A DNA stretch of 12,959 bases, taken from assembly GCA_002399435.1 (NCBI GenBank), contig DHDO01000054.1:31570-44528 (forward strand). The letters run 5' to 3'. The notes under the pieces were generated by a model. That model saw only the letters and a list, made by a program, of their open reading frames with translations. It had not been told where the DNA came from and made no database searches. Shown piece by piece: positions 1-6,345 of the stretch. This DNA is from Firmicutes bacterium UBA4874 (lineage in GTDB: Bacteria > Bacillota > Clostridia > Caldicoprobacterales > DTU083). The position numbers and the translations under genes were made by a program. Numbering within the stretch: position 1 is the first letter of the stretch; each line of letters starts with the position of its first letter.

Positions 1-606
1 GAGCAGCAAAAGGCCGCCGCAAAGGAGAGGGAACTGCGGGAAGCGGAGTCGAAGGCGGAGCAGCAAAGGGTCCTCACCGAATCCGATATCAATATTCAGA
101 TCCAGACCAACCAGGGGAAGGCGGAGTTCCAGAGGTCCCTGCAGGAGGCTTCCAAGATCAAGGCCATCGCGGAGGCGGAGGCGGAAAGAGAAGCCAAAGT
201 CGGTATCGGCAAGGCTCTTGCTGTCGAAGAGCAGGTCAAGGCATACGGTGGTTCGCAATACCAGGTCATTCAGGACGTTATGGGCAAGTTTACCGACGCA
301 ATCGCAAAATCCAAGGTAGACATTGTTCCGAAGACGGTTATGACCATGGGATCGGGTCAGGGGCAGGGTCAGGGCAGTTCGATCAACGCTTTCGAAATGC
401 TGCTTAACCTTCTGATCAGTGAAAAATTGGGCGCCGATTTACCTGCCGGTAAAAGTGCCAAGCCGGAGGATGACCGCGTCAAGGAAATCAAGGATTCCAT
501 TCTGAATACGCTGAAACAGGTTGAGATCATGAAGACGGTAGATCCGAAGAAGAAAACGGAGCCGAATAAAAACGCAAAAATAGACGGAAAGGCGGACATG
601 CGATAA
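1..606 (+). CDS. SPFH/flotillin-like membrane scaffold protein, C-terminal part (5' end outside window)
   Basis: The frame is open from base 1 to the TAA at 604-606, giving 201 residues of a protein that begins upstream. The first ~75 residues are a charged, Ala/Glu/Lys-rich helix with repeated AEAEAE-type stretches, as in the coiled-coil stalk of flotillins. It is followed by a conserved block (about residues 75-118) containing AYGGSQYQVIQDVM and KSKVDIVPKTV, which is typical of the end of bacterial flotillin/SPFH proteins. A short Gly/Gln linker (GSGQGQGQGSS) and a Lys-rich tail of about 75 residues follow. The N-terminal membrane anchor and the SPFH domain itself are not visible. Family members oligomerise at the inner face of the membrane and organise membrane microdomains. 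A strong terminator follows at 698-724. The family call is from remembered motif similarity; the exact subfamily is not certain. Confidence 0.75.
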   Translation, partial: EQQKAAAKERELREAESKAEQQRVLTESDINIQIQTNQGKAEFQRSLQEASKIKAIAEAEAEREAKVGIGKALAVEEQVKAYGGSQYQVIQDVMGKFTDAIAKSKVDIVPKTVMTMGSGQGQGQGSSINAFEMLLNLLISEKLGADLPAGKSAKPEDDRVKEIKDSILNTLKQVEIMKTVDPKKKTEPNKNAKIDGKADMR

Positions 607-638
607 ACACAAAGAAGAGCGCAGCGACAAAGGAAAAG

Positions 639-650
639 CCTGACGTCAGG
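639..650. repeat. Perfect 12-bp palindrome between the SPFH gene and its terminator
   Basis: CCTGACGTCAGG is a perfect palindrome with no spacer, placed 32 bases after the SPFH stop codon and upstream of the terminator hairpin. It could be a binding site or chance; no flanking promoter is obvious. Confidence 0.3.
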
Positions 651-661
651 GAATAACACAA

Positions 662-1579
662 TTGGATTGCGCAGAAAATCGCGCGGGAAACATTTCAGCC
701 CATCCTATCGGTGGGCTTTTTTTTGACAATATTTCCTTCGAGGTCATGCCGGGCGAAATTTTCGGAATGATCGGGCCCAACGGAGCGGGGAAGACTTCCA
801 TCATGGAATGTCTGGAAGGTCTGAACAAATCGTGCACCGGTCATATCAGAGTGTCGGGAATCGATCCGGGAAACCGCAAGGAGCTGTACGATCATATCGG
901 CGTTCAGCTGCAGGAGGCATCTTTTCCGGATATGATGAAAGTGGAGGAGCTTTGCCGGCTGTTTTCAAGTTTTTATAAAAATCCAACCGACTATCGTGTT
1001 CTTTTGGAACGTTTTGGGTTGGACGATAAGAAAAAGTCTTATATCAAGAGATTATCCGGAGGAGAAAGGCAAAAGGTGTCGATTATTGCGGCTCTGATTG
1101 CCAACCCGCAGATCATTTTTTTGGATGAGCTCACTACCGGGCTCGATCCTCAGGCGCGTATCGATATGTGGGAGCTGATCAAATCCCTGCGCAGGGACGG
1201 TAAAACCATTCTCATGACCACACACTATATGGAAGAAGCGGAGAATCTTTGTGACCGGGTCTGCATTATGGTAAAGGGGAAAATTGTGGCAATGGGGACA
1301 ATAGCAGAACTGATCGAGCAGGCCGGTATCGGCCAGAAAATTACATTTTCTTCTCCAGACGCCGCAAAGGCGGATTTCATGAATATCGATCATATGATGG
1401 ATGTCAATATTCACGATGGTGTCGTCGAGTTATATGGCATCGGAAAAAATCTGCTGCGTGACGTAACCATCTATCTGACCGAACACCATATTGCCTTTGA
1501 AGATTTGTCGAATAAAAATCCCGGATTGGAAGATGTCTTTCTGAAACTGACGGGACGCAAACAGGAGGAATCGGTATGA
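662..1579 (+). CDS. ABC-2 type exporter, ATP-binding subunit (DrrA/CcmA-like), probably 5'-truncated
   Basis: This is the nucleotide-binding subunit that powers the permease encoded directly downstream. Counting from the TTG at 662 (305 aa): Walker A GPNGAGKT at 38-45, Q-loop Gln84, signature LSGGE at 131-135, Walker B IIFLDE ending at Glu156, D-loop GLDP and H-loop His188. A C-terminal extension of about 90 residues is usual for drug/lipid exporter ATPases. All catalytic motifs are intact. The oddity is the start. Homologues have some 20 residues with an aromatic A-loop before DNISFEV, but here residues 1-21 are read through the terminator stem and its T-run, and the TTG has no ribosome binding site. 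The first in-frame ATG is at 746, just before Walker A, and also lacks a good RBS. The gene is either expressed poorly from a non-native start or is a 5'-truncated pseudogene. The stop overlaps the permease start (ATGA). Confidence 0.75.
   Translation: MDCAENRAGNISAHPIGGLFFDNISFEVMPGEIFGMIGPNGAGKTSIMECLEGLNKSCTGHIRVSGIDPGNRKELYDHIGVQLQEASFPDMMKVEELCRLFSSFYKNPTDYRVLLERFGLDDKKKSYIKRLSGGERQKVSIIAALIANPQIIFLDELTTGLDPQARIDMWELIKSLRRDGKTILMTTHYMEEAENLCDRVCIMVKGKIVAMGTIAELIEQAGIGQKITFSSPDAAKADFMNIDHMMDVNIHDGVVELYGIGKNLLRDVTIYLTEHHIAFEDLSNKNPGLEDVFLKLTGRKQEESV
698..724 (+). terminator. Intrinsic terminator of the SPFH gene
   Basis: A 7-bp stem (GCCCATC at 698-704 with GGTGGGC at 710-716, one G-T wobble) encloses a 5-base loop and is followed directly by eight T residues (717-724). 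This is a textbook rho-independent terminator on the + strand, about 90 bases after the SPFH stop. It lies inside the 5' end of the open frame of the next ABC ATPase gene, which suggests that the frame upstream of about codon 22 is not native. Confidence 0.85.
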
Positions 1580-2319
1580 GAGCTTTTCTCGCCATGACTT
1601 TCACAGAACTGAAATTGTCTATGCGTACATATGTCTATGCGTTTTTTGCCTTTGTCTTTCCTCCCATGATGCTTCTGCTGTTTGGCGGCATATACGGGAA
1701 TACCCCGAGCGAGTTCTATAATGGGCACTGTGCCGTAGACGTGTTTACGCCCGCTTATATCGGAATGATCCTGGCGGTTTCCGGCATTATGGGACTGCCG
1801 CTTGGTCTGGCCGAATACCGTCAGCAAAAAGTTCTGAAAAGATACAAGGCTACGCCAATCGGTACCGGGACCATTATGATTCCTCAACTTCTGGTCAATG
1901 GATTCATGAGCATTGCCGGCATGGCCATACTGGTTATTGTGGGGAGGATTGTATTCGAACTTCATTTCTGGGGGAACGCATTTCATTTTATCGCAGCCTT
2001 TCTCTTATCGATGGCCAGTATTTTTTCCATCGGGTTTGTTATCTCCGCCACCGCTTCCAACAGCCGCACAGCTACCGCCATTTCCTATCTGGTCTATTTT
2101 CCGATGCTGTTTCTTTCGGGAGCGACGATTCCGCTTCAGATTATGCCCAAAGCCGTGAAGACGATAGCAAAATTCCTCCCGTTGACTTATTGTGTTGAAA
2201 TCCTGCAGGGCACCTGGATGGGAGATCCCATTGGTGATTTTATTACCCCGATCCTTATTTTGCTGGCAGTAGCGGGAATTTGCATAGGGTGCTCCATCCG
2301 GTTTTTCCGGTGGGAATAA
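1576..2319 (+). CDS. ABC-2 type exporter, permease subunit
   Basis: Integral membrane partner of the preceding ATPase, translationally coupled through a 4-base ATGA overlap and preceded by AGGAGG at 1563-1568. The 247-residue protein has about six hydrophobic segments (near residues 16-38, 54-78, 96-118, 135-157, 167-185 and 218-240). It also carries the ABC-2 family block LSGATIPLQIMP followed by LPLTYCVEILQGTW before the last membrane segment. Its length is normal for a half-size DrrB/YadH-like permease. The substrate cannot be told from sequence; relatives export drugs, lipids or polysaccharide precursors. No frameshift is seen, so if the ATPase is dead this gene is an orphan. No clear terminator follows. 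Confidence 0.85.
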   Translation: MRAFLAMTFTELKLSMRTYVYAFFAFVFPPMMLLLFGGIYGNTPSEFYNGHCAVDVFTPAYIGMILAVSGIMGLPLGLAEYRQQKVLKRYKATPIGTGTIMIPQLLVNGFMSIAGMAILVIVGRIVFELHFWGNAFHFIAAFLLSMASIFSIGFVISATASNSRTATAISYLVYFPMLFLSGATIPLQIMPKAVKTIAKFLPLTYCVEILQGTWMGDPIGDFITPILILLAVAGICIGCSIRFFRWE

Positions 2320-2383
2320 ATGTTTTCTTATATGCTCATTACTTAACTGGTTATATGATTTTCCAAACTGAGAGGTTGGACTA

Positions 2384-2619
2384 TGAGAAAGAAATGGAGA
2401 GGTATAATCCCCGTTGATGACATGCGTGCCGCAGTCTTCTATGACGACGATCCGGTCCGCCAACCTGTCGATGAAATACCGGTCATGGGAAACAAAGAGA
2501 AGCGTCCCGTCAAATTCCGCCAGGGTTTCCTCCAGAACCTCCCGGGATCTTTTCCAGACGCTTTCCAGCTCCTTCGCCTTTCTGAACATTTTCAAATTGT
2601 TGCCACTCAGTTCAATCAT
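2384..2619 (-). pseudogene. ABC-F ATPase (ribosome-protection type) remnant, internally deleted
   Basis: Read on the minus strand from the ATG at 2619-2617, with GGAGG 9-10 bases upstream, the peptide opens MIELSGNNLK, a typical ABC-F beginning. It then jumps to the end of an ABC domain: SREVLEETLAEFDGTLLFVSHDRYFIDRLADRI, with the LLFVSHDRYF H-loop block that marks ABC-F proteins, then VINGDYTS. No Walker A, signature motif or inter-domain linker is present, so most of a protein of roughly 500 residues has been lost between about codon 10 and codon 30. After GDYTSPFL the frame runs into antisense of the permease gene, so the 3' end is also broken or chimeric. ABC-F proteins bind the ribosome and several confer resistance to macrolide, lincosamide or pleuromutilin drugs. 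This remnant cannot be functional as an ATPase. Confidence 0.7.
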
Positions 2620-2652
2620 TTTTCTTCCCTCCATCAAACGCATACTGGACGC

Positions 2653-2683
2653 AAAAAATCCCAAAGCCTATAAGCCTTGGGAT
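2653..2683 (-). terminator. Terminator hairpin in the ABC-F leader (putative transcription attenuator)
   Basis: On the minus strand ATCCCAAGGC and GCTTTGGGAT form a stem of about 10 bp around a short TATA loop. It is followed by TTTTTT (A-run 2653-2658 on the + strand). Two of the pairs are G-U only when transcribed from the minus strand (A-C mismatches on the plus strand), so the hairpin is built for minus-strand RNA. It ends 34 bases before the ABC-F remnant start codon. A terminator in the 5' leader is the known arrangement for antibiotic-induced ABC-F genes such as vmlR and lmo0919, where a stalled leader ribosome prevents termination. Confidence 0.65.
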
Positions 2684-2700
2684 CCGTCCATACCGATCAT
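2668..2700 (-). other. Possible 10-codon leader ORF overlapping the attenuator stem
   Basis: On the minus strand ATG at 2700-2698 opens a frame MIGMDGSQGL ending in TAG at 2670-2668, within the loop of the terminator hairpin. A ribosome on this ORF would cover the 5' arm of the stem, which is how uORF-mediated attenuation works. The Shine-Dalgarno match upstream is weak (GGAAAG, too far away), so translation is uncertain. Confidence 0.25.
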
Positions 2701-2819
2701 TATGCTGTTATTTTCTTTCCTGTTCGTCCTGCAGTGCCTTTTTATTTTTCCGTTATTTTCGCCTGACAGCAGAATCTATAGGATCTAAATCGGATATCCA
2801 TCCTCCATTTTTTTGTTGC

Positions 2820-2951
2820 AGGAAAATCTGGAGAAAAGTAGAATCATTAATCAGTGGAGTTGCGATTGAAAAAGTTGAAGATAAAAAGGATAAAGAGAAA
2901 GGTTTGAAGCAAATCAGGTATCACGTATACACAAAGCATAGGAACAAATGA
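2820..2951 (+). pseudogene. C-terminal coding remnant of unknown protein
   Basis: A frame without a start codon is open from about 2820 to TGA at 2949-2951. It reads as a Lys/Glu-rich peptide ending in IRYHVYTKHRNK. Composition and codon use look coding, with a hydrophobic pattern WRKVESLISGVAIEKV followed by a charged turn and a beta-like tail. This vaguely recalls the C-termini of transposon-type recombinases, but I do not recognise the family. Upstream (2790-2819) nothing continues the frame, so it is a broken 3' end. Its stop overlaps the start codon of the MutS remnant, which marks a junction between two unrelated fragments. Confidence 0.3.
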
Positions 2952-3229
2952 AACATCAGAGCGTAAATTCCCATCAAGGGCGGATTGCGATACGGGCGGC
3001 GACCCATGATATTGAACTGTGCTCTCTGCTGAAAGGCCGCTATCGCTTGTACCACTTTGAGGAAACGGTGCGGGAGGAGACTATGCTGTTCGATTATGTT
3101 CTCCGGAAAGGTCCTGCGGAGTCACGCAATGCCATTAATCTTTTACGAATGATAGGTTTTGACAGCGGCATTGTGGAGAATGCCCACGAGCGGGCCAACC
3201 GCTATATAAAGGAAGGGGTGTGGAGATGA
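2948..3229 (+). pseudogene. MutS-family ATPase, C-terminal remnant
   Basis: The 93-codon frame contains AATHDIELCSLLKGRYRLYHFEE, then FDYVLRKGPAESRNAINLLRMIGF and a closing helix. These match the end of MutS domain V: the ATHD segment after Walker B, the YHF strand, the (F)DYxLxxGPxxxxNAIxLL block and the 'G(F/Y)xxxIVxxA' end. The Walker A and B motifs and all DNA-binding domains are absent, so about 90% of the gene is missing. The first ~18 residues (before AATHD) do not look like MutS and probably reflect the fusion junction. No ribosome binding site precedes the ATG at 2948. The 3' end is native: its TGA overlaps the ATG of the PHP gene, as expected from an old MutS-like/PHP operon. Confidence 0.65.
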
Positions 3230-4011
3230 CAATGCTTGATTGCCATATTCATATTGAGCGAGGCAAATATACTATGGATTGGATTAACCAATTCGTCCAA
3301 ACAGCCAAGGAAAGGAAACTTGATGAAATCTGGCTGTTAGAGCATTGCTACCGTTTTCGTGAGTTTGTTTCCATGTACGATGATGTTTGCGCGTACAGCG
3401 ATTACATTGACAAATGGTTCCACAGAAAAGCTGGAGTGTTGGATTTGTCCGACTACTTGCATCTGGTCGAAAAAGTCAGACAAAAAGACAACGGTATCAA
3501 GATTAAGTTCGGCTTAGAGGTTTGCTATTTCAAAGAGTTCGAGAATTTAGTCTACCAAAATACAAAAGATTCCGGGCTCGATTTCCTGGTCGGCAGCGTT
3601 CACTTTATCGATGGCTTTGCCTACGACCACCAACCGGAGCATTGGCAGGGCGTCGATGTCGATAAAGCATATCGCCGTTATTTTGAAATAAGTGTTGACC
3701 TTGCTAACAGCAGCATATACAGTGGCATAGCGCATCCTGACTGCATTAAGCTATTTGGCCATAAGCCATCATTTCCCCTTACCGAATATTATGACCAGCT
3801 TGCTTCCGCTCTGGCGGAAAATAATATGTACGCTGAACAGAACAGTGGCTCATACAGACGGTTTCCTGAAACAGCGGAACTTGGCATGGCTGAGGGTTTG
3901 ATAAAGTCCCTCAGGTCGCATAACGTAAAGATACAAACTGCGTCCGACGCGCATTGCCCGGAGGATGTAGGGCTGTATATAGCTGAACTTGAAAAGATGG
4001 CAACCTTATAA
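3226..4011 (+). CDS. PHP-domain phosphoesterase, HisJ-type histidinol-phosphatase-like
   Basis: Predicted metal-dependent phosphoesterase of the polymerase-and-histidinol-phosphatase superfamily. From the ATG at 3226 (261 aa) the PHP ligand motifs appear in order: DCHIH (residues 5-9), the LEH pair in WLLEHCY, Glu in FGLEVCYF, His in GSVHFID, HPD in SGIAHPDCI and SDAH near residue 242. The set looks complete, so it should bind a metal cluster and be active. I chose ATG 3226 because it overlaps the preceding stop (ATGA) and has AAGGGG about 7 bases upstream; GTG at 3220 is in frame and possible. No other histidine-biosynthesis gene is nearby, so a role in histidine synthesis is not supported; pairing with a MutS-like ATPase suggests a nucleic-acid-related or nucleotide phosphatase role. 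It may now lack its original promoter, since the partner gene is truncated. Confidence 0.8.
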   Translation: MTMLDCHIHIERGKYTMDWINQFVQTAKERKLDEIWLLEHCYRFREFVSMYDDVCAYSDYIDKWFHRKAGVLDLSDYLHLVEKVRQKDNGIKIKFGLEVCYFKEFENLVYQNTKDSGLDFLVGSVHFIDGFAYDHQPEHWQGVDVDKAYRRYFEISVDLANSSIYSGIAHPDCIKLFGHKPSFPLTEYYDQLASALAENNMYAEQNSGSYRRFPETAELGMAEGLIKSLRSHNVKIQTASDAHCPEDVGLYIAELEKMATL

Positions 4012-4025
4012 GGAGGATTATTTTT

Positions 4026-4109
4026 ATGACTGGAAATAACGCAATTTTGGGAGCAGTAAAAAGCTCAGACGGGATAGCGGGATACTGTTTTATAAAACCC
4101 GTTGTTTGA
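4026..4109 (+). CDS. Small ORF after PHP gene (27 aa, unknown or truncated)
   Basis: A strong GGAGG (4013-4017) right after the PHP stop precedes ATG at 4026 with 8-base spacing. The frame MTGNNAILGAVKSSDGIAGY... ends in TGA at 4107-4109. The RBS and operon spacing suggest a genuine start, but the peptide is short and unrecognised, so it may be the 5' stub of a third operon gene whose remainder was lost. An imperfectly supported hairpin, TCAGTCC/GGACTGA at 4115-4135, follows without a T-run. Confidence 0.35.
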   Translation: MTGNNAILGAVKSSDGIAGYCFIKPVV

Positions 4110-4184
4110 TTTCATCAGTCCGAAATAAGGACTGAAAGTGCCGCCGGGAAGCTTAAAAAGCTCTAAAAATTATATGAAAACCTA

Positions 4185-4213
4185 TTGACAATATGCCTTC
4201 AAGCCTTTATAGT
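4185..4213 (+). promoter_or_regulatory. Sigma-A type promoter of the ytr-like operon
   Basis: TTGACA (4185-4190), a 17-base spacer and TATAGT (4208-4213): a consensus -35, ideal spacing and a -10 with one mismatch. Transcription would start near 4220, leaving a leader of about 100 bases before the GntR start at 4319. Such a strong core promoter implies control by the encoded repressor. Confidence 0.75.
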
Positions 4214-4235
4214 TAGTTACACGAGTAATCAACCA
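4210..4235. promoter_or_regulatory. Dyad operator overlapping -10/start site, likely GntR/YtrA-like target
   Basis: TAGTTAGTTAC (4210-4220) and GTAATCAACCA (4225-4235) form an imperfect inverted repeat (8 of 11 positions) around ACGA. The inner TTAC/GTAA arms are perfect. It covers the end of the -10 box and the expected start site, which is the position for a repressor. YtrA-family regulators are known to bind a dyad in their own promoter; assignment to this one is inferred from position. Confidence 0.55.
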
Positions 4236-4318
4236 ATGAAGTATATGACTAACATCTGAAAAACAGAAGCTTAGCATATCTCACAAATCGAAATGCGAAA
4301 AGCGAAGGGAGGGATTGG

Positions 4319-4687
4319 ATGCTTATCGATTTCAACAATGAAAAGCCAATTTATATCCAGCTGGCGGAGGGGCTGGAGGACGCCATCCTGAATGAGGGAT
4401 TTTCGGAAGAAACGCAGATACCTTCCACAACGGAGCTGTCAGTCATGTACCGGATCAATCCGGCAACAGCTTTAAAGGGGATCAATATGCTGGTTGAGGA
4501 AGGTATCGTATATAAAAAGAGGGGGATCGGAATGTTTGTAGCAACCGGTGCGAAAAAGAAAATACTTGGAAAGCGGAAGCATTCCTTTTATGACAGATAT
4601 ATTCTTTCGCTCTTGTCGGAGGCGGAAAAGCTAAGTATTGGAAAGGCAGAAATTATTAAAATGATAGAAAGAGGGTATGACAGGTGA
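4319..4687 (+). CDS. GntR-family transcriptional repressor, YtrA subfamily
   Basis: A 122-residue regulator, the usual size for the YtrA subfamily, which has the winged helix-turn-helix and only a short C-terminal tail. It starts with the family pattern DFNNEKPIYIQLAEGLEDAIL. The helix-turn-helix spans about residues 38-75: IPSTTELSVMYRINPATALKGINML, followed by the wing EEGIVYKKRGIGMFV. The C-terminal ~45 residues are charged helix, probably for dimerisation. GGGAGGG (4308-4313) sits 5 bases before the ATG. Its stop overlaps the GTG start of the ABC ATPase (GTGA), so the two are translationally coupled. In relatives the protein represses its own ABC operon and is released under cell-wall or membrane antibiotic stress; the inducer here is unknown. 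Confidence 0.88.
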   Translation: MLIDFNNEKPIYIQLAEGLEDAILNEGFSEETQIPSTTELSVMYRINPATALKGINMLVEEGIVYKKRGIGMFVATGAKKKILGKRKHSFYDRYILSLLSEAEKLSIGKAEIIKMIERGYDR

Positions 4688-5535
4688 GCTTTATAGAGAT
4701 CCGCAATGTAGAGAAGTGCTTTGGCTCCACAGCTGCGTTGAAGAATGTCAGTATCACTTTGGAGAAAAACAGGATATACGGCCTGCTGGGCAGAAATGGC
4801 GCCGGTAAGTCCACACTTATGAACCTGATGACCAACAAGCTGTTTCCAACCAGTGGGGAAATTTTGCTGGAAGGGCAGCCCGTCCGGGAAAATGATCGGG
4901 TTCTGTCCAGGATTTACTGTATGACAGAGAAAAATATGTATCCGGAGTCCATGCAGGTTAAGACTGCCTATAAATGGACGAAGAAGTTTCATCCAGGCTT
5001 TGACATGAAGTATGCACTGGAGTTGTCCGGAAAGTTTGAGCTTAATGTAAATAAAAAAATGAAGAGTCTGTCAACGGGGTATGCTTCTATTTTTAAGATG
5101 GTGATTGCATTATCCTGCAATACGGAAACGGTTTTACTGGATGAACCGGTACTTGGCCTGGATGCCTATCACCGGGATCTATTTTACAGGGAGCTGATAT
5201 CCAGCTATAGTGAAAATCCGAGGACAATCGTGATATCCACCCACCTTATCGAAGAAGCAGCGGACATTATCGAAGAAGTCATCATATTAAAGGAAGGGCA
5301 AGTCATCCTGCAGGACAGCGTGGAGAATGTGCTGAAAAAGGGGTATACGATATCCGGACCTATCGGGCGGGTAGATGCGTTTCTTCCCGGGAAACAGGTA
5401 ATCGGATCGGATGTCATCGGAGGGTTAAAATCAGCCTACCTGTTTGATGAGATGCCGGAAAGCCCTGTTCCGGACGGACTGGAACTTTCGAAACTAAATC
5501 TTCAGAAGATGTTTATTCATCTGACGAACTCCTAA
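4684..5535 (+). CDS. ABC transporter ATP-binding protein, YtrB/EcsA-like
   Basis: Nucleotide-binding subunit of 283 residues, starting with GTG within the regulator's stop. Walker A GRNGAGKS is at 36-43 and Walker B ends LLDE at 151-154, followed by GLDA and an H-loop STHLIEEA. Two departures from the general consensus are visible. The signature reads LSTGY (129-133) instead of LSGGQ, and the Q-loop position appears as Glu in YCMTEKN (about residue 82). Similar changes occur in YtrB-like ATPases of GntR-linked operons, so they are probably a subfamily trait rather than inactivation. The C-terminal ~70 residues are a variable extension. It pairs with the membrane protein 13 bases downstream. 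Confidence 0.87.
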   Translation: MSFIEIRNVEKCFGSTAALKNVSITLEKNRIYGLLGRNGAGKSTLMNLMTNKLFPTSGEILLEGQPVRENDRVLSRIYCMTEKNMYPESMQVKTAYKWTKKFHPGFDMKYALELSGKFELNVNKKMKSLSTGYASIFKMVIALSCNTETVLLDEPVLGLDAYHRDLFYRELISSYSENPRTIVISTHLIEEAADIIEEVIILKEGQVILQDSVENVLKKGYTISGPIGRVDAFLPGKQVIGSDVIGGLKSAYLFDEMPESPVPDGLELSKLNLQKMFIHLTNS

Positions 5536-5548
5536 GGAGGATAAAACC

Positions 5549-6298
5549 ATGAATGTGAAAAATATGTATGCTTTTTATCTTAGTGACAGTAAGAAATCCC
5601 TTGCTGTCTTTTACGGGATTGTCGTTGCTGTCTATATGCTGTTCGCTATAACGGTCATATCTGCCAATGGAGAAGACACGATCAACGGTATGGAGATATC
5701 ATCCCTCATATTTATCTTCATATTGGGGTTGAATTTATTTAAATCCAACTTCCAGTTCGGGTTAACAAACGGAGTGTCCAGAAGGACACAGTTCATCAGT
5801 TTTACAGCAGCCGCTGCCACACTGGGAGTTTTTATGGCTGCAATGGATGTGATAATAGAAAAGCTCGTAAATATATTCTTTTCCTCCAGTTCCTTGTATC
5901 TGGGCATTTATGGGGGGCGCTACAGCAGCTTTTCAGCCGGATTGACCCTGATGGACCATATTCAGATGATTGCCGAGCAGTTCCTTTGGTGCGCCTTCCT
6001 ATATGCTGCAATGGCAATGCTGGGCTTCTGCATCAACTTGATTTACTACCGCAGCAATACCATCATGAAGTATATCGTGTCAGTTATACCTTTTATTGTG
6101 GTGTTTGTAGTGGAGCCTTATATCGAAAGGACGACGAACGGCGCATTCCTTCATTCTATATCTGACTTTTTAAGCAGAGCAATGGGCATCGGGCTGACAA
6201 TCAATCCTTATATTGCCATGCTGAGCTTTTTCATCGGCTTCGGCGTCCTGGCGCTTTGTTCCTACCTTCTCATGCGGCATGCCGTTATCAAGCAGTAG
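5549..6298 (+). CDS. ABC transporter membrane subunit of the ytr-like operon
   Basis: A 249-residue integral membrane protein preceded by GGAGG (5537-5541). Hydrophobic segments lie near residues 18-39 (LAVFYGIVVAVYMLFAITV), 47-63 (ISSLIFIFILGLNLF), 80-100, 140-165, 172-190 and 220-243, about six in all. A conserved-looking FGLTNGVSRRTQF follows segment 2. The same motif type (GxSRRxxF) occurs in uncharacterised permeases encoded next to YtrA/YtrB-like pairs, where it lies on the cytoplasmic side. With the ATPase it would form an exporter or a sensor-type transporter; substrate unknown. It is the last gene of the operon. Confidence 0.8.
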   Translation: MNVKNMYAFYLSDSKKSLAVFYGIVVAVYMLFAITVISANGEDTINGMEISSLIFIFILGLNLFKSNFQFGLTNGVSRRTQFISFTAAAATLGVFMAAMDVIIEKLVNIFFSSSSLYLGIYGGRYSSFSAGLTLMDHIQMIAEQFLWCAFLYAAMAMLGFCINLIYYRSNTIMKYIVSVIPFIVVFVVEPYIERTTNGAFLHSISDFLSRAMGIGLTINPYIAMLSFFIGFGVLALCSYLLMRHAVIKQ

Positions 6299-6309
6299 GG
6301 ACTAACAGA

Positions 6310-6345
6310 AGGATTAACGGAAGAATAAACGAAAGGATAAACGGA
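6310..6345. repeat. Three tandem 12-bp repeats downstream of the ytr-like operon
   Basis: The units are AGGATTAACGGA (6310-6321), AGAATAAACGAA (6322-6333) and AGGATAAACGGA (6334-6345). They are perfectly phased, differ at one to three positions and start 12 bases after the permease stop. The last unit abuts the 6345-6394 stem-loop. Their role is unknown. Confidence 0.6.

Noticed and set aside
723..728. TTGACA right after the terminator T-run as a -35 box for the ABC operon
   Set aside because: No acceptable -10 lies 16-18 bases downstream, and it would start transcription inside the coding sequence.
2383..2788. Plus-strand ORFs of 96 and 124 codons over the ABC-F remnant and its leader
   Set aside because: They are antisense to the ABC-F fragment, have no recognisable motifs, and the minus-strand reading explains the region through RBS, hairpin and family sequence.
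3547..3735. Minus-strand ORFs within the PHP and YyaL-like genes
   Set aside because: They are shadow frames opposite well-conserved proteins without RBS or family motifs.
6310..6345. CRISPR-like array
   Set aside because: Units are contiguous 12-mers with no spacers, and there are no cas genes.
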